The notes under the pieces were generated by a model that saw only the letters and a program-made list of their open reading frames with translations, was not told the origin of the DNA and searched no databases. From positions 1 to 8,960 of the forward strand of contig JAIOTL010000176.1 in NCBI GenBank assembly GCA_021106775.1: 8,960 nucleotides of DNA. The letters run 5' to 3'. Position 1 is the stretch's first letter. Every line of letters begins with the position of its first letter. Positions 1 to 5,594 of this stretch are shown piece by piece. This stretch comes from Planctomycetota bacterium. GTDB taxonomy: Bacteria > Planctomycetota > UBA8742 > SKZP01 > JAIOTL01. The position numbers and the translations under genes were made by a program.

Positions 1-380
1 TCAAAAACGTCAATTTCACGTGTGTTCTCGTTTAAGGCAATTTTTGCTGCCTTTTTACAATTCTTCGTAACACCAAGGTTTCTGGCAATAAAGTTGCCGA
101 CACCCGTTGGAATTACTGCGATTCTGCAATTCAGATTCCCTGTGTCTATCAGAGCATTAGCAATTTCATTGATTGTGCCGTCACCACCAATTGAAACAAT
201 CTCATCGATTTCATCTGTGCAAACGGTTGAAGCAATTTCATAAGCATGGTTTTTGTGCTTGGTTTCTTCAATTCTCACTTTTATTTCGTGCTTTTCCAAC
301 TCTGTACGCACTCTTTTTGCAACAATCCTACCTCGACGTATACCGGAAACAGGATTCACAATTATTAGTACATTTTTCAT
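1..380 (-). CDS. Diacylglycerol kinase-family lipid kinase, N-terminal part (3' end cut by the window edge)
   Basis: The 126 visible codons, starting at the ATG on complement 378-380, translate to the N-terminal half of a DAGK_cat domain (the YegS/BmrU/DgkB lipid kinase family). Residues 9-13 are NPVSG, matching the first family motif. Residues 65-69 are GGDGT, the nucleotide-binding signature, followed by NE at 71-72. Residues 91-96 are PTGVGN, corresponding to the family's P-x-G-T-G-N loop, and 'ARNLGV' follows as expected. Such enzymes phosphorylate diacylglycerol or related lipids with ATP at the inner membrane; the actual substrate cannot be told from this half. The gene starts 36 bp after the rpsG stop on the same strand, so co-transcription with rpsG is likely. 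No strong Shine-Dalgarno is visible, which suits translational coupling. The C-terminal domain lies outside the window. Confidence 0.87.
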   Translation of the reverse strand, partial: MKNVLIIVNPVSGIRRGRIVAKRVRTELEKHEIKVRIEETKHKNHAYEIASTVCTDEIDEIVSIGGDGTINEIANALIDTGNLNCRIAVIPTGVGNFIARNLGVTKNCKKAAKIALNENTREIDVF

Positions 381-416
381 TGAATTAACCAATATGGCTG
401 TCAATAAGCTGAATTG

Positions 417-893
417 TTAGTTCCATGCAAAATGTGCAAACGCTTTATTCGCTTCTGCCATCTTATGCACGTTCTCACGTTTTTTCATCGCGGTTCCTTC
501 ACCACGATATGCGTCTATCAATTCTTCAGCAAATCTTTTGAACATGGGTTTGCCTGAACGTGCTCTTGTTGCCTGAAGAATCCAACGAATTGCGAGCGAT
601 TGCCGTCTTTTCGGATTAACCTCAGTTGGCACTTGATAAGTTGCACCACCGACTCTGCGGCTTCTAACTTCGATTTCCGGCTTAACGTTATCAATTGCAT
701 CTTTGAACAATTTCAATGGTTTTTCTTTCGGGTATTTTTTCCCGAGAGCTTCCATTGCATCGTAAACAATCTTTTGGGCAGTTGACTTTTTACCGTCATA
801 CATCAGGCAGTTGATGAATTTTGCAACAAGCATGTCGTGATACTTCGGATCAGGCTTGAGAAAATGTGCAGTAGATTTGAACTTACGCGGCAT
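417..893 (-). CDS. rpsG: 30S ribosomal protein S7
   Basis: This 158-residue protein is a full-length bacterial S7, the primary 16S rRNA binder that organises the 3' major domain (head) of the small subunit and contacts the E site. Diagnostic stretches are [14 protein letters not shown] near residues 77-90, then '[12 protein letters not shown]', and the C-terminal '[13 protein letters not shown]'. The length is normal for the family. The ATG at complement 891-893 is preceded by a strong ribosome binding site, AAAGGAG on complement 900-906, with a 6-nt spacer. In most bacteria rpsG directly follows rpsL and precedes fusA. Here rpsL is about 2.6 kb away on the other strand and a lipid kinase gene follows. 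The leader contains two hairpins (see separate entries), which may provide the autoregulation that S7 normally exerts on the str operon. Confidence 0.98.
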   Translation of the reverse strand: MPRKFKSTAHFLKPDPKYHDMLVAKFINCLMYDGKKSTAQKIVYDAMEALGKKYPKEKPLKLFKDAIDNVKPEIEVRSRRVGGATYQVPTEVNPKRRQSLAIRWILQATRARSGKPMFKRFAEELIDAYRGEGTAMKKRENVHKMAEANKAFAHFAWN

Positions 894-912
894 AGGGTAC
901 TCCTTTTGTTGG

Positions 913-928
913 TTGCTGAAATCAGCAA
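913..928 (-). promoter_or_regulatory. Hairpin in the rpsG leader, next to the ribosome binding site
   Basis: TTGCTG at 913-918 and CAGCAA at 923-928 form a perfect 6-bp stem with a 4-nt loop, extendable to 7 bp with a 2-nt gap. It lies 6 nt upstream of the rpsG Shine-Dalgarno (complement 900-906). There is no T-run after it on the minus strand, so it is not a terminator of the standard kind. A role in translational control of rpsG is inference. Confidence 0.4.
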
Positions 929-935
929 TTTCCCC

Positions 936-955
936 TCGAGATTGCGTTATCTCGA
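936..955 (-). promoter_or_regulatory. Second hairpin/palindrome upstream of rpsG
   Basis: TCGAGAT at 936-942 is the reverse complement of ATCTCGA at 949-955, giving a 7-bp stem with the 6-nt loop TGCGTT. With the hairpin at 913-928 it makes a tandem structured region ahead of rpsG. It abuts a possible minus-strand -10 box (TATAGT on complement 956-961, with TTGATA on complement 981-986 and a long 19-bp spacer). It could therefore be leader RNA structure or a DNA operator. Confidence 0.3.
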
Positions 956-1028
956 ACTATAGATTTTGAATTCGAAACTCTATCAAAAAATTATTGAAAG
1001 TCAAACATTTCTCGAAATATTTCTTATG

Positions 1029-1056
1029 TTGTTGAATTAAAATATAATTCTATAAT
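1029..1056 (+). promoter_or_regulatory. Candidate selD promoter
   Basis: TTGTTG at 1029-1034 and a perfect TATAAT at 1051-1056 are separated by 16 bp, a plausible housekeeping sigma-factor promoter reading towards selD. The -35 box matches the TTGACA consensus only in its first three bases. A second TATAAT at 1043-1048 is an alternative -10. Transcription would begin near 1063, giving a leader of roughly 135 nt. This rests on pattern alone in AT-rich DNA, and the consensus may not apply if this is a Bacteroidota-like organism. Confidence 0.35.
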
Positions 1057-1133
1057 GCCTTCCAAACAGTATATTGGTTCACATGATATTCAGAAAAAAC
1101 GCTAAAATTCATATTTCGTATTTCACATGACGT

Positions 1134-1157
1134 CATTGAAGCACATTATTTTCAATG
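1134..1157 (+). promoter_or_regulatory. Hairpin in the selD leader
   Basis: CATTGAA at 1134-1140 is the reverse complement of TTCAATG at 1151-1157, with a 10-nt loop. It overlaps a perfect palindrome, ATGACGTCAT, at 1127-1136. It lies 25 nt upstream of the selD Shine-Dalgarno. Its function is unknown; it could be an operator, a leader structure or chance in AT-rich sequence. Confidence 0.25.
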
Positions 1158-1182
1158 TCATGCTTTTATTATCGCTGCAACC

Positions 1183-1188
1183 AAAGGA
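1183..1188 (+). promoter_or_regulatory. selD ribosome binding site
   Basis: AAAGGA lies 9 nt before ATG 1198. It supports translation starting upstream of the in-frame TGA, not at the first downstream ATG (1288), which is preceded by hairpin-forming GC-rich sequence and no purine-rich site. Confidence 0.7.
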
Positions 1189-1197
1189 TTAATACCA

Positions 1198-2274
1198 ATG
1201 TCAGAAGAACCAAAAATACACAAACCCATTGAGAATTTCGGGATAAATTTGCTTGATTTCGCAGAATGCGCGGGCTGAGCGGGTAAAATGTCACCCGCTA
1301 TTTTAGCGGAACTTCTCAAAATGATTCCCAAAAAATCAAGCGACAGACTCTTGGTCGGTACAGAAACATTCGACGATGCAGGAGTTTTCAAGCTAAATGA
1401 TGAGACAGCACTTGTATTTACGACGGATTTTTTTGCACCGGTAGTTGATGATGCGAAGTGGTACGGCAGAATTTCTGCTTCCAACTCACTTTCCGATGTT
1501 TACGCAATGGGTGCGCAACCTTTGATTGTGTTAAACGCCATGGGCTATCCATCTAGCGCGCTTCCACCGAGAATCATTGCGGATATTTTGATTGGTGCCG
1601 GTGAGAAGATTGAGGAATCAGGCGCGATTCTTGCTGGCGGTCATACTATGGAACAATCCGACATATTTTTCGGACTGGCGGTTGTAGGCACAATTCATCC
1701 TGATAAAATCCTGACGAATGCTGGTGCGAAAGTTGGCGACATCTTAATTTTATCAAAGCCTATTGGCTCGGGTATTTTATCGACATCGCTTAAAAACGGT
1801 ATACTTGAGGATAAGGAATATCAGCCTTTGCTTGAGGTTATGGCGAGACTGAACAAATATGCTATGGAAGCTTCGCTTGATTTTAACATAAATTCTATGA
1901 CTGATGTTACCGGTTATGGTTTCATGGGACATTTACGAGAGATGATGGCGGGGTCACAGACGACTGCGGTTGTACAGTCAGATTTGATTCCTCTTGTTGG
2001 CGATGTTATTAAATATGCGAAACTCAAGCAAGTGCCTGGCGGAAGCCTTAGAAACAAGGAATATCTCGATGATTTTGTGAGAATCGATGAAAATATTAAC
2101 AGATATTTGATTGATGTTTTATTCGACGCTCAGACTTCTGGCGGATTGCTTATCTCGCTTCCAGAAGACAAGGCACAGGATGCAGTTTCTGCGATTCGGA
2201 AAAACGGTGAAATACATGCTGAAATTGTCGGCAAGGTTATCGCAAAAGAAAATGTCGATATTATCCTGCAATAA
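1198..2274 (+). CDS. selD: Selenide, water dikinase (selenophosphate synthetase) with selenocysteine at the catalytic position
   Basis: SelD makes selenophosphate from selenide and ATP, the selenium donor for Sec-tRNA and for selenouridine in tRNA. The frame reads from ATG 1198 through an in-frame TGA at 1276-1278 to a TAA at 2272-2274, giving 358 residues. The motif around the TGA is E-C-A-G-U-A-G-K, with Sec27 and Lys30 in the C-x-x-K spacing of the essential Cys17/Lys20 of E. coli SelD, so TGA is read as Sec and not as stop. Further family motifs: DDAGV (59-63), TTDFF (75-79), GGHTME (147-152), TDVTGYG (235-241) and QTSGGLL (312-318). The start is fixed by AAAGGA at 1183-1188 with a 9-nt spacer; upstream in-frame codons offer no ATG. 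An automatic caller would begin at ATG 1288 and lose the active site. The gene appears to stand alone between divergent rpsG and a convergent gene. Confidence 0.95.
1276..1309 (+). promoter_or_regulatory. UGA(Sec) codon and candidate bacterial SECIS region of selD
   Basis: Two mutually exclusive hairpins follow the UGA at 1276-1278. The first pairs AGCGGGT (1278-1284) with ACCCGCT (1293-1299), loop AAAATGTC. The second pairs CCGCTA (1295-1300) with TAGCGG (1304-1309), loop TTT, beginning 16 nt after the UGA. Bacterial SECIS elements usually place the apical loop some 16-37 nt downstream of UGA, which favours the second by distance. However, its loop lacks the G (or GU) found in the E. coli-type element; the first has a GU in its loop but sits too close. 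The exact SECIS fold is therefore unresolved. Confidence 0.55.
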
Positions 2275-2324
2275 CAGTTTTTTTCTAGTGCTTTGTCAAG
2301 AAAGTAGTAAAGGGTTAAAAAAAC

Positions 2325-2410
2325 TGTCATTCCCAACTCGATTGGGAATCCAGCAGAAGTTAGAATATAATATTGTTTCAGTCTGGATTCCCGTTTTCAC
2401 GGGAATGACA
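2325..2410. repeat. Palindromic repeat pair (TGTCATTCCC type) at a convergent gene junction, possible bidirectional terminator
   Basis: The outer ends are perfect inverted copies: TGTCATTCCC at 2325-2334 against GGGAATGACA at 2401-2410. The inner ends likewise: GGGAATCCAG at 2344-2353 against CTGGATTCCC at 2383-2392. A 29-bp spacer separates the halves. Each half also folds on itself: ATTCCCAA/TTGGGAAT with loop CTCGA (2329-2349), and ATTCCCGT/ACGGGAAT with loop TTTC (2387-2406), both 8-bp stems. The sequence belongs to the widespread REP-like 'TGTCATTCCC...GGGAATCCAG' type seen dispersed in many bacterial genomes. It lies between the ends of convergent selD and the minus-strand barrel gene. 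No flanking target duplication is evident. Transcription termination is inferred from position; there is no strong T-run. Confidence 0.8.
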
Positions 2411-2437
2411 ATCCTTCGAAACTTGCCTGACAGTGTA

Positions 2438-3346
2438 CTAGGTCAGGTATGAAATTTGCAGGGCTATCGAAAAAACACCTGCTGGTATAACTTTCAACTC
2501 AAAAAGAAACAAATTATCGTAAATAAAGGTCATACCGAGTACAAAATCCAAATCCCGCCTGCGATCAGGATTGTACGTAACATCCAGATTACGTTCTTGA
2601 GCTTCATAAAAATGAAAGCCGAAACCCGAATAAATATTCAACGATGTCCGTTTTTCAATCTTTAGTGCCTCAAAAGCAAGATATATCTGAGCACGGAAAA
2701 TGTATATGTCGGTTGCAATATCAACGGTAATATCCTGAATAACATCCGCTTCATCAATCTCATATGTTTGATAATCCTGGATTGTCGTCTGCCAAACTCG
2801 AAACGAAGCCTGAGAAATCAACGTAAAATCTTTGTTTAACGGCAATCCAAACTTCATTTCAGCCATGAATGTCAAATCCCAATCATATTGTAGATGCGTC
2901 GCATTCTCAACATTACCATCAGTATCGAAATCGTGCCTTACCTCAGTTTTCCTCGCCAATCCACCTTCAATTAAAAAAGATACATATTTATGCACAACGC
3001 CACTGAAATTTACACCCGACCAATAATCGATAACTTTGTTTTGTTGCTCTTTCAATATCGGTATCAGCTGGTTTTCATGCGTTTTGAAGTAATAGTCAAG
3101 AAAAATCCCGGAAGATGTAAACTCTTGGAATTCGAATGAATTTAATCCAATAATGCCGATACCAGGTTTGAAAAAGTTGTTCCAAAAATGCGATGCATCA
3201 TCGAGATATGAATAATCGACTTGTGATTCCCAGGGATAATTTCGGATTTCAATATCATCAATGCTATCGCCCTGTGCAAAACACGGAATTGAATAAATAA
3301 CCAGCAAAATTAACACAGGAATCAGGTTAAATCTATATAACTTCAT
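2438..3346 (-). CDS. Secreted, probable outer-membrane beta-barrel protein of unknown function
   Basis: This 302-residue protein begins with a clear signal peptide: basic MKLYR, a hydrophobic core to about residue 20, and a signal peptidase I site after IPCFA (residue 24). The cysteine in that stretch is preceded by proline, which does not suit a lipobox. The mature part is rich in aromatic residues and shows alternating polar/hydrophobic stretches with short acidic turns, for example around residues 120-240. It ends in a strand-like segment, FELKVIPAGVFSIALQISYLT, as barrels often do. I do not recognise the family. The start ATG (complement 3344-3346) has no strong Shine-Dalgarno but is supported by the signal peptide. 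The gene converges on selD and diverges from rpsL. Its signal-peptide end is nearly identical at the DNA level to that of the barrel gene starting near 4064. Confidence 0.75.
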   Translation of the reverse strand: MKLYRFNLIPVLILLVIYSIPCFAQGDSIDDIEIRNYPWESQVDYSYLDDASHFWNNFFKPGIGIIGLNSFEFQEFTSSGIFLDYYFKTHENQLIPILKEQQNKVIDYWSGVNFSGVVHKYVSFLIEGGLARKTEVRHDFDTDGNVENATHLQYDWDLTFMAEMKFGLPLNKDFTLISQASFRVWQTTIQDYQTYEIDEADVIQDITVDIATDIYIFRAQIYLAFEALKIEKRTSLNIYSGFGFHFYEAQERNLDVTYNPDRRRDLDFVLGMTFIYDNLFLFELKVIPAGVFSIALQISYLT

Positions 3347-3496
3347 TTTCGCTTGAATTTCTTAAATTGTTATGTTCACTGAAGTATACCAGCAATAAAC
3401 ATACATATCATTTACTTTCTTGAAAAAATCATCTTGATTATTGAGCAATAACATATATTTTATTAGGCTTAATTAAAATTTGGAGTGAAAGTAAAA
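3347..3496. promoter_or_regulatory. Divergent promoter region for the 302-residue barrel gene and rpsL
   Basis: These 150 bp separate two divergent genes and should contain both promoters. On the plus strand TTGATT at 3434-3439 and TATTTT at 3456-3461 are 16 bp apart and could serve rpsL, but the match is weak in very AT-rich DNA. I see no convincing hairpin of the kind present ahead of rpsG. Confidence 0.3.
3482..3485 (+). promoter_or_regulatory. rpsL ribosome binding site
   Basis: GGAG at 3482-3485 is the only good Shine-Dalgarno here. It lies 11 nt before ATG 3497 and overlaps the GTG at 3485, so the GTG cannot be the start. This decides for the canonical MPTINQLV N-terminus. Confidence 0.65.
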
Positions 3497-3880
3497 ATGC
3501 CCACGATAAATCAGCTCGTTAAAAAAGGACGCTCGCCGAAGGTTAAAAAATCAAAATCACCTGCTTTGGAGCTTTGTCCTCAACGCAGGGGTGTCTGCCT
3601 TCAGGTTAAAACCCTTACGCCGAAAAAGCCGAATTCAGCATTGCGTAAAGTCGCACGTGTAAGACTTTCGAATAAACGTGAAATCACTGTTTATATTCCA
3701 GGTGAGGGTCATAATCTTCAGGACCACTCGATTGTTCTCGTCAGAGGTGGTCGTGTTCGCGACCTTCCGGGTGTTCGTTATCATGTTATCCGTGGTGCCT
3801 TGGATACATCAGGTGTTGAGAACAGAATGCAGTCAAGGTCGAAGTATGGTGCGAAACGTCCGAAAAAATCTGCAAAATAA
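3497..3880 (+). CDS. rpsL: 30S ribosomal protein S12
   Basis: S12 lies at the subunit interface by the decoding centre and controls tRNA selection accuracy. The 127-residue protein from ATG 3497 has the usual S12 start [10 protein letters not shown]. The frame is open back to a GTG at 3485, but that GTG overlaps the GGAG ribosome binding site and would add a non-family MKVK extension. Conserved blocks are CPQRRGVC (27-34), [17 protein letters not shown] (41-57), [10 protein letters not shown] (69-78) and [21 protein letters not shown] (83-103). Lys43, a classic streptomycin site, is kept. Position 88, lysine in E. coli and most bacteria, is arginine here (codon CGC, 3758-3760). Asp89, the RimO methylthiolation site, is present. 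The gene is single, flanked by a divergent barrel gene and a terminator, and is not followed by rpsG. Confidence 0.98.
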   Translation: MPTINQLVKKGRSPKVKKSKSPALELCPQRRGVCLQVKTLTPKKPNSALRKVARVRLSNKREITVYIPGEGHNLQDHSIVLVRGGRVRDLPGVRYHVIRGALDTSGVENRMQSRSKYGAKRPKKSAK

Positions 3881-3977
3881 ATTCGTTTTTCCATAATCCA
3901 TGATTTTGAGCTTGTTAAGTAAGTTTTTCTGAGCAACCACAAATATTTGCATAATAAAAATCTGTGATAATAAAATT

Positions 3978-4000
3978 CCCGTTCACACGAACGGGTTTTT
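3978..4000 (+). terminator. Rho-independent terminator after rpsL
   Basis: CCCGTTC (3978-3984) and GAACGGG (3989-3995) form a perfect 7-bp stem with the loop ACAC, followed by TTTTT (3996-4000) and preceded by AAAATT. It lies about 100 bp after the rpsL stop and before the next plus-strand gene, so it should end the rpsL transcript and make the downstream barrel gene a separate unit. Confidence 0.9.
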
Positions 4001-4054
4001 AAATTTTATACTGAATTTCAATAAAAATAGATAAAATCACCAATATGATTCATT

Positions 4055-4058
4055 GAGG
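4055..4058 (+). promoter_or_regulatory. Ribosome binding site favouring a TTG start
   Basis: GAGG at 4055-4058 is 5 nt from TTG 4064 but only 2 nt from TTG 4061, so 4064 is the better initiation codon. The ATG at 4045-4047 is in the wrong register and reads only ATG-ATT-CAT-TGA. Confidence 0.5.
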
Positions 4059-4060
4059 TT

Positions 4061-5434
4061 TTGTTGAGAAATTCATTTTTTGCTGCAATTATCATCGTCT
4101 TAGCTGTTGCAATTCCGTGCTTTGCTCAGGACATCAACGATCCGCGAAAGGATTCTGATGGATTGTCCGCAGATTTGAACTTGGGACACATGCTTTTTTT
4201 TGGTCAAGGAGACAGCTCTGACATTGTATCAATCACACTCAACGCTGATTTTAATATGAGCGACTGGGCACTTGGCATTCAACTGCCGGTTTTTCTTGAA
4301 ACTTCCGATTTTGGCATATCCAATCACGCATATGACGAATTCTCGGATTTTGTGCAATTTCTCAAGTACATGCGACATGGTTTCAAGAATAAAACCGATG
4401 TTTATTTCAGAATTGGTACTCTGTTTGGGAAGACAGCGAAAATCGGTCATGGAAGTATAGTTGCCGATTATTATTCGGATATAGATTTTGATTCACCACA
4501 GAAAGGGTTTCAATTTGACTGGGATTTTGAACGTTGGGGTTTTGAAACGATTGTAAACTCTATCACAGAGCGAAATTTACTTGCAGCAAGATTTTTTTTA
4601 AGACCTTTTTATAAAAACAGACTGCGTGAGTATCGTGAATTCTGCATAGGCATTAGTTTTGCTGCTGACCATGATGCTCCTCAACAAATGCTCAAAGATA
4701 ACGAAGGAAATGTTCGGTTTGATCCTGCAGGAAACTTAAAATACGATAGTAAACAAGTAAATTTCTTTGCCTTTGACCTCGAAATCCCGCTTATCAGCAT
4801 GAATTCATTGAAAATTTCACCATATTTTGATTACATAATGATGCATAATTATGGCAGCGGATTTCACCTTGGAATTCGCAATGAATTCAACATTCCGATA
4901 CTCGGTGATATTTTGCCCATTGACCTGGTTATTGAATACCGGAATCATCAATCGGGATTTATGCCTGTATACTTTGACAGTTTTTATGAAATCGAGCGTT
5001 TTAATTATCCGCTTACAATATCTCCATCAACTAAACTTGCCTTTGTACCCAGCACTCAGTCATCTTCAGGATTGTATTCAAGCTTACAATGGGGAATTAA
5101 GGAATTATTCTGGATTCGAAGCAGCATTGAATTTTATAATAATGACCCTCAAAATCTTAAGAACTCCGTTACTCTCGAGGCTGCGACGGAAACTTATTTC
5201 GAGCTAAAATTGCTCTTTGCTCAGCACAAAATTGAAAACTACGATAAAATTCTTGAGCGTAACGAGAAATCAATCATTCTCTTTAATTTTTCTTTTCCTG
5301 TGAAACTTGGTTCTGGGAATCTCTTGTTTGGTTTCATGTTCAAGCGAAGTTGGCGGTTAAACACTGATACCAGCACGTATGTGCCAGTTGACGTTAATAT
5401 GCCATATATTTCCTATCGCATGATTTTCGGTTAA
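4061..5434 (+). CDS. Secreted, probable outer-membrane beta-barrel protein of unknown function (TTG start)
   Basis: The protein has 457 residues if started at TTG 4061, or 456 at the better-placed TTG 4064. No in-frame ATG precedes the signal peptide and a TGA lies in frame at 4046-4048, so a TTG start is forced. Residues 1-22 are a signal peptide (RNSFF, hydrophobic core, IPCFA cleavage site). The mature part has repeated amphipathic stretches with many aromatic residues and short charged turns, for example DFNMSDWALGIQLPVF, LRPFYKNRLREYREFCIGISF and VIEYRNHQSGFMPVYFDSFY, as in outer-membrane barrels. It ends in NMPYISYRMIFG. I do not recognise the family; porin-like or structural roles are both possible. 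A terminator upstream separates it from rpsL. It converges on the large TPR/transglutaminase gene, with a repeat-bearing gap between them. Confidence 0.75.
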   Translation: MLRNSFFAAIIIVLAVAIPCFAQDINDPRKDSDGLSADLNLGHMLFFGQGDSSDIVSITLNADFNMSDWALGIQLPVFLETSDFGISNHAYDEFSDFVQFLKYMRHGFKNKTDVYFRIGTLFGKTAKIGHGSIVADYYSDIDFDSPQKGFQFDWDFERWGFETIVNSITERNLLAARFFLRPFYKNRLREYREFCIGISFAADHDAPQQMLKDNEGNVRFDPAGNLKYDSKQVNFFAFDLEIPLISMNSLKISPYFDYIMMHNYGSGFHLGIRNEFNIPILGDILPIDLVIEYRNHQSGFMPVYFDSFYEIERFNYPLTISPSTKLAFVPSTQSSSGLYSSLQWGIKELFWIRSSIEFYNNDPQNLKNSVTLEAATETYFELKLLFAQHKIENYDKILERNEKSIILFNFSFPVKLGSGNLLFGFMFKRSWRLNTDTSTYVPVDVNMPYISYRMIFG

Positions 5435-5459
5435 TTTTTTTTAAAGTTTGATGTTTACA

Positions 5460-5571
5460 TGTCATTCTGAAACGTATGAAGTCCTTTAACTATTCAGATA
5501 TTCGACCGCTAGGATTCTTCGCTTCGCTCAGAATGACAATCCCAACGTTCCCTGTTTTCGCAGGAGCGACA
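5460..5571. repeat. Dispersed palindromic repeats (TGTCATTCTGA type) at the second convergent junction
   Basis: TGTCATTCTGA at 5460-5470 and TCAGAATGACA at 5528-5538 are a perfect 11-bp inverted repeat. Inward, the halves stay related: the right half in reverse reads as the common TGTCATTCTGAGCGAAGCG... repeat followed by GAAGAATCCT, and the left half keeps GAAG and TCCT (5477-5485) but has diverged between. Directly after comes a decayed copy of the TTCCC-type repeat of 2325-2410: TTCCCTGTTTTCGCAGG at 5548-5564 then GCGACA, compared with TTCCCGTTTTCACGGG and AATGACA there. The block fills almost the whole 160-bp gap between two convergent genes and may act as a bidirectional terminator. No transposase or target duplication is seen. 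Confidence 0.7.
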
Positions 5572-5594
5572 AAAAGAACATTGCTTGCTTAACA

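Larger units (their letters stand above)
894..1197. other. Divergent intergenic region between rpsG and selD
   Basis: These 304 bp carry no gene that I can support. They must hold the start signals for both rpsG (minus) and selD (plus). The left part holds the rpsG ribosome binding site and two hairpins. The middle is very AT-rich with two TATAAT hexamers (1043-1048 and 1051-1056). The right part holds a perfect 10-bp palindrome ATGACGTCAT at 1127-1136, a 7-bp hairpin at 1134-1157 and the selD ribosome binding site. Confidence 0.7.

Noticed and set aside
22..388. Two short plus-strand open frames at the left edge
   Set aside because: They lie opposite the lipid kinase gene, whose GGDGT and NPVSG motifs on the minus strand settle the coding strand.
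1276..1278. TGA as a nonsense mutation making selD a pseudogene
   Set aside because: The codon falls exactly at the catalytic Cys/Sec position, the reading frame is intact on both sides, and all other SelD motifs are conserved.
1158..1484. A 108-codon minus-strand open frame opposite the start of selD
   Set aside because: It is the antisense shadow of the selD N-terminal region, which has clear family motifs, and it shows no recognisable protein features.
2325..2410. CRISPR array or insertion sequence at the repeat block
   Set aside because: There are only two inverted half-copies with one spacer, no direct-repeat periodicity, no cas genes and no transposase. It is a REP/MITE-like palindromic repeat.
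3485..3496. GTG at 3485 as the rpsL start
   Set aside because: It overlaps the GGAG ribosome binding site and would add a four-residue extension foreign to S12. ATG 3497 gives the canonical N-terminus.
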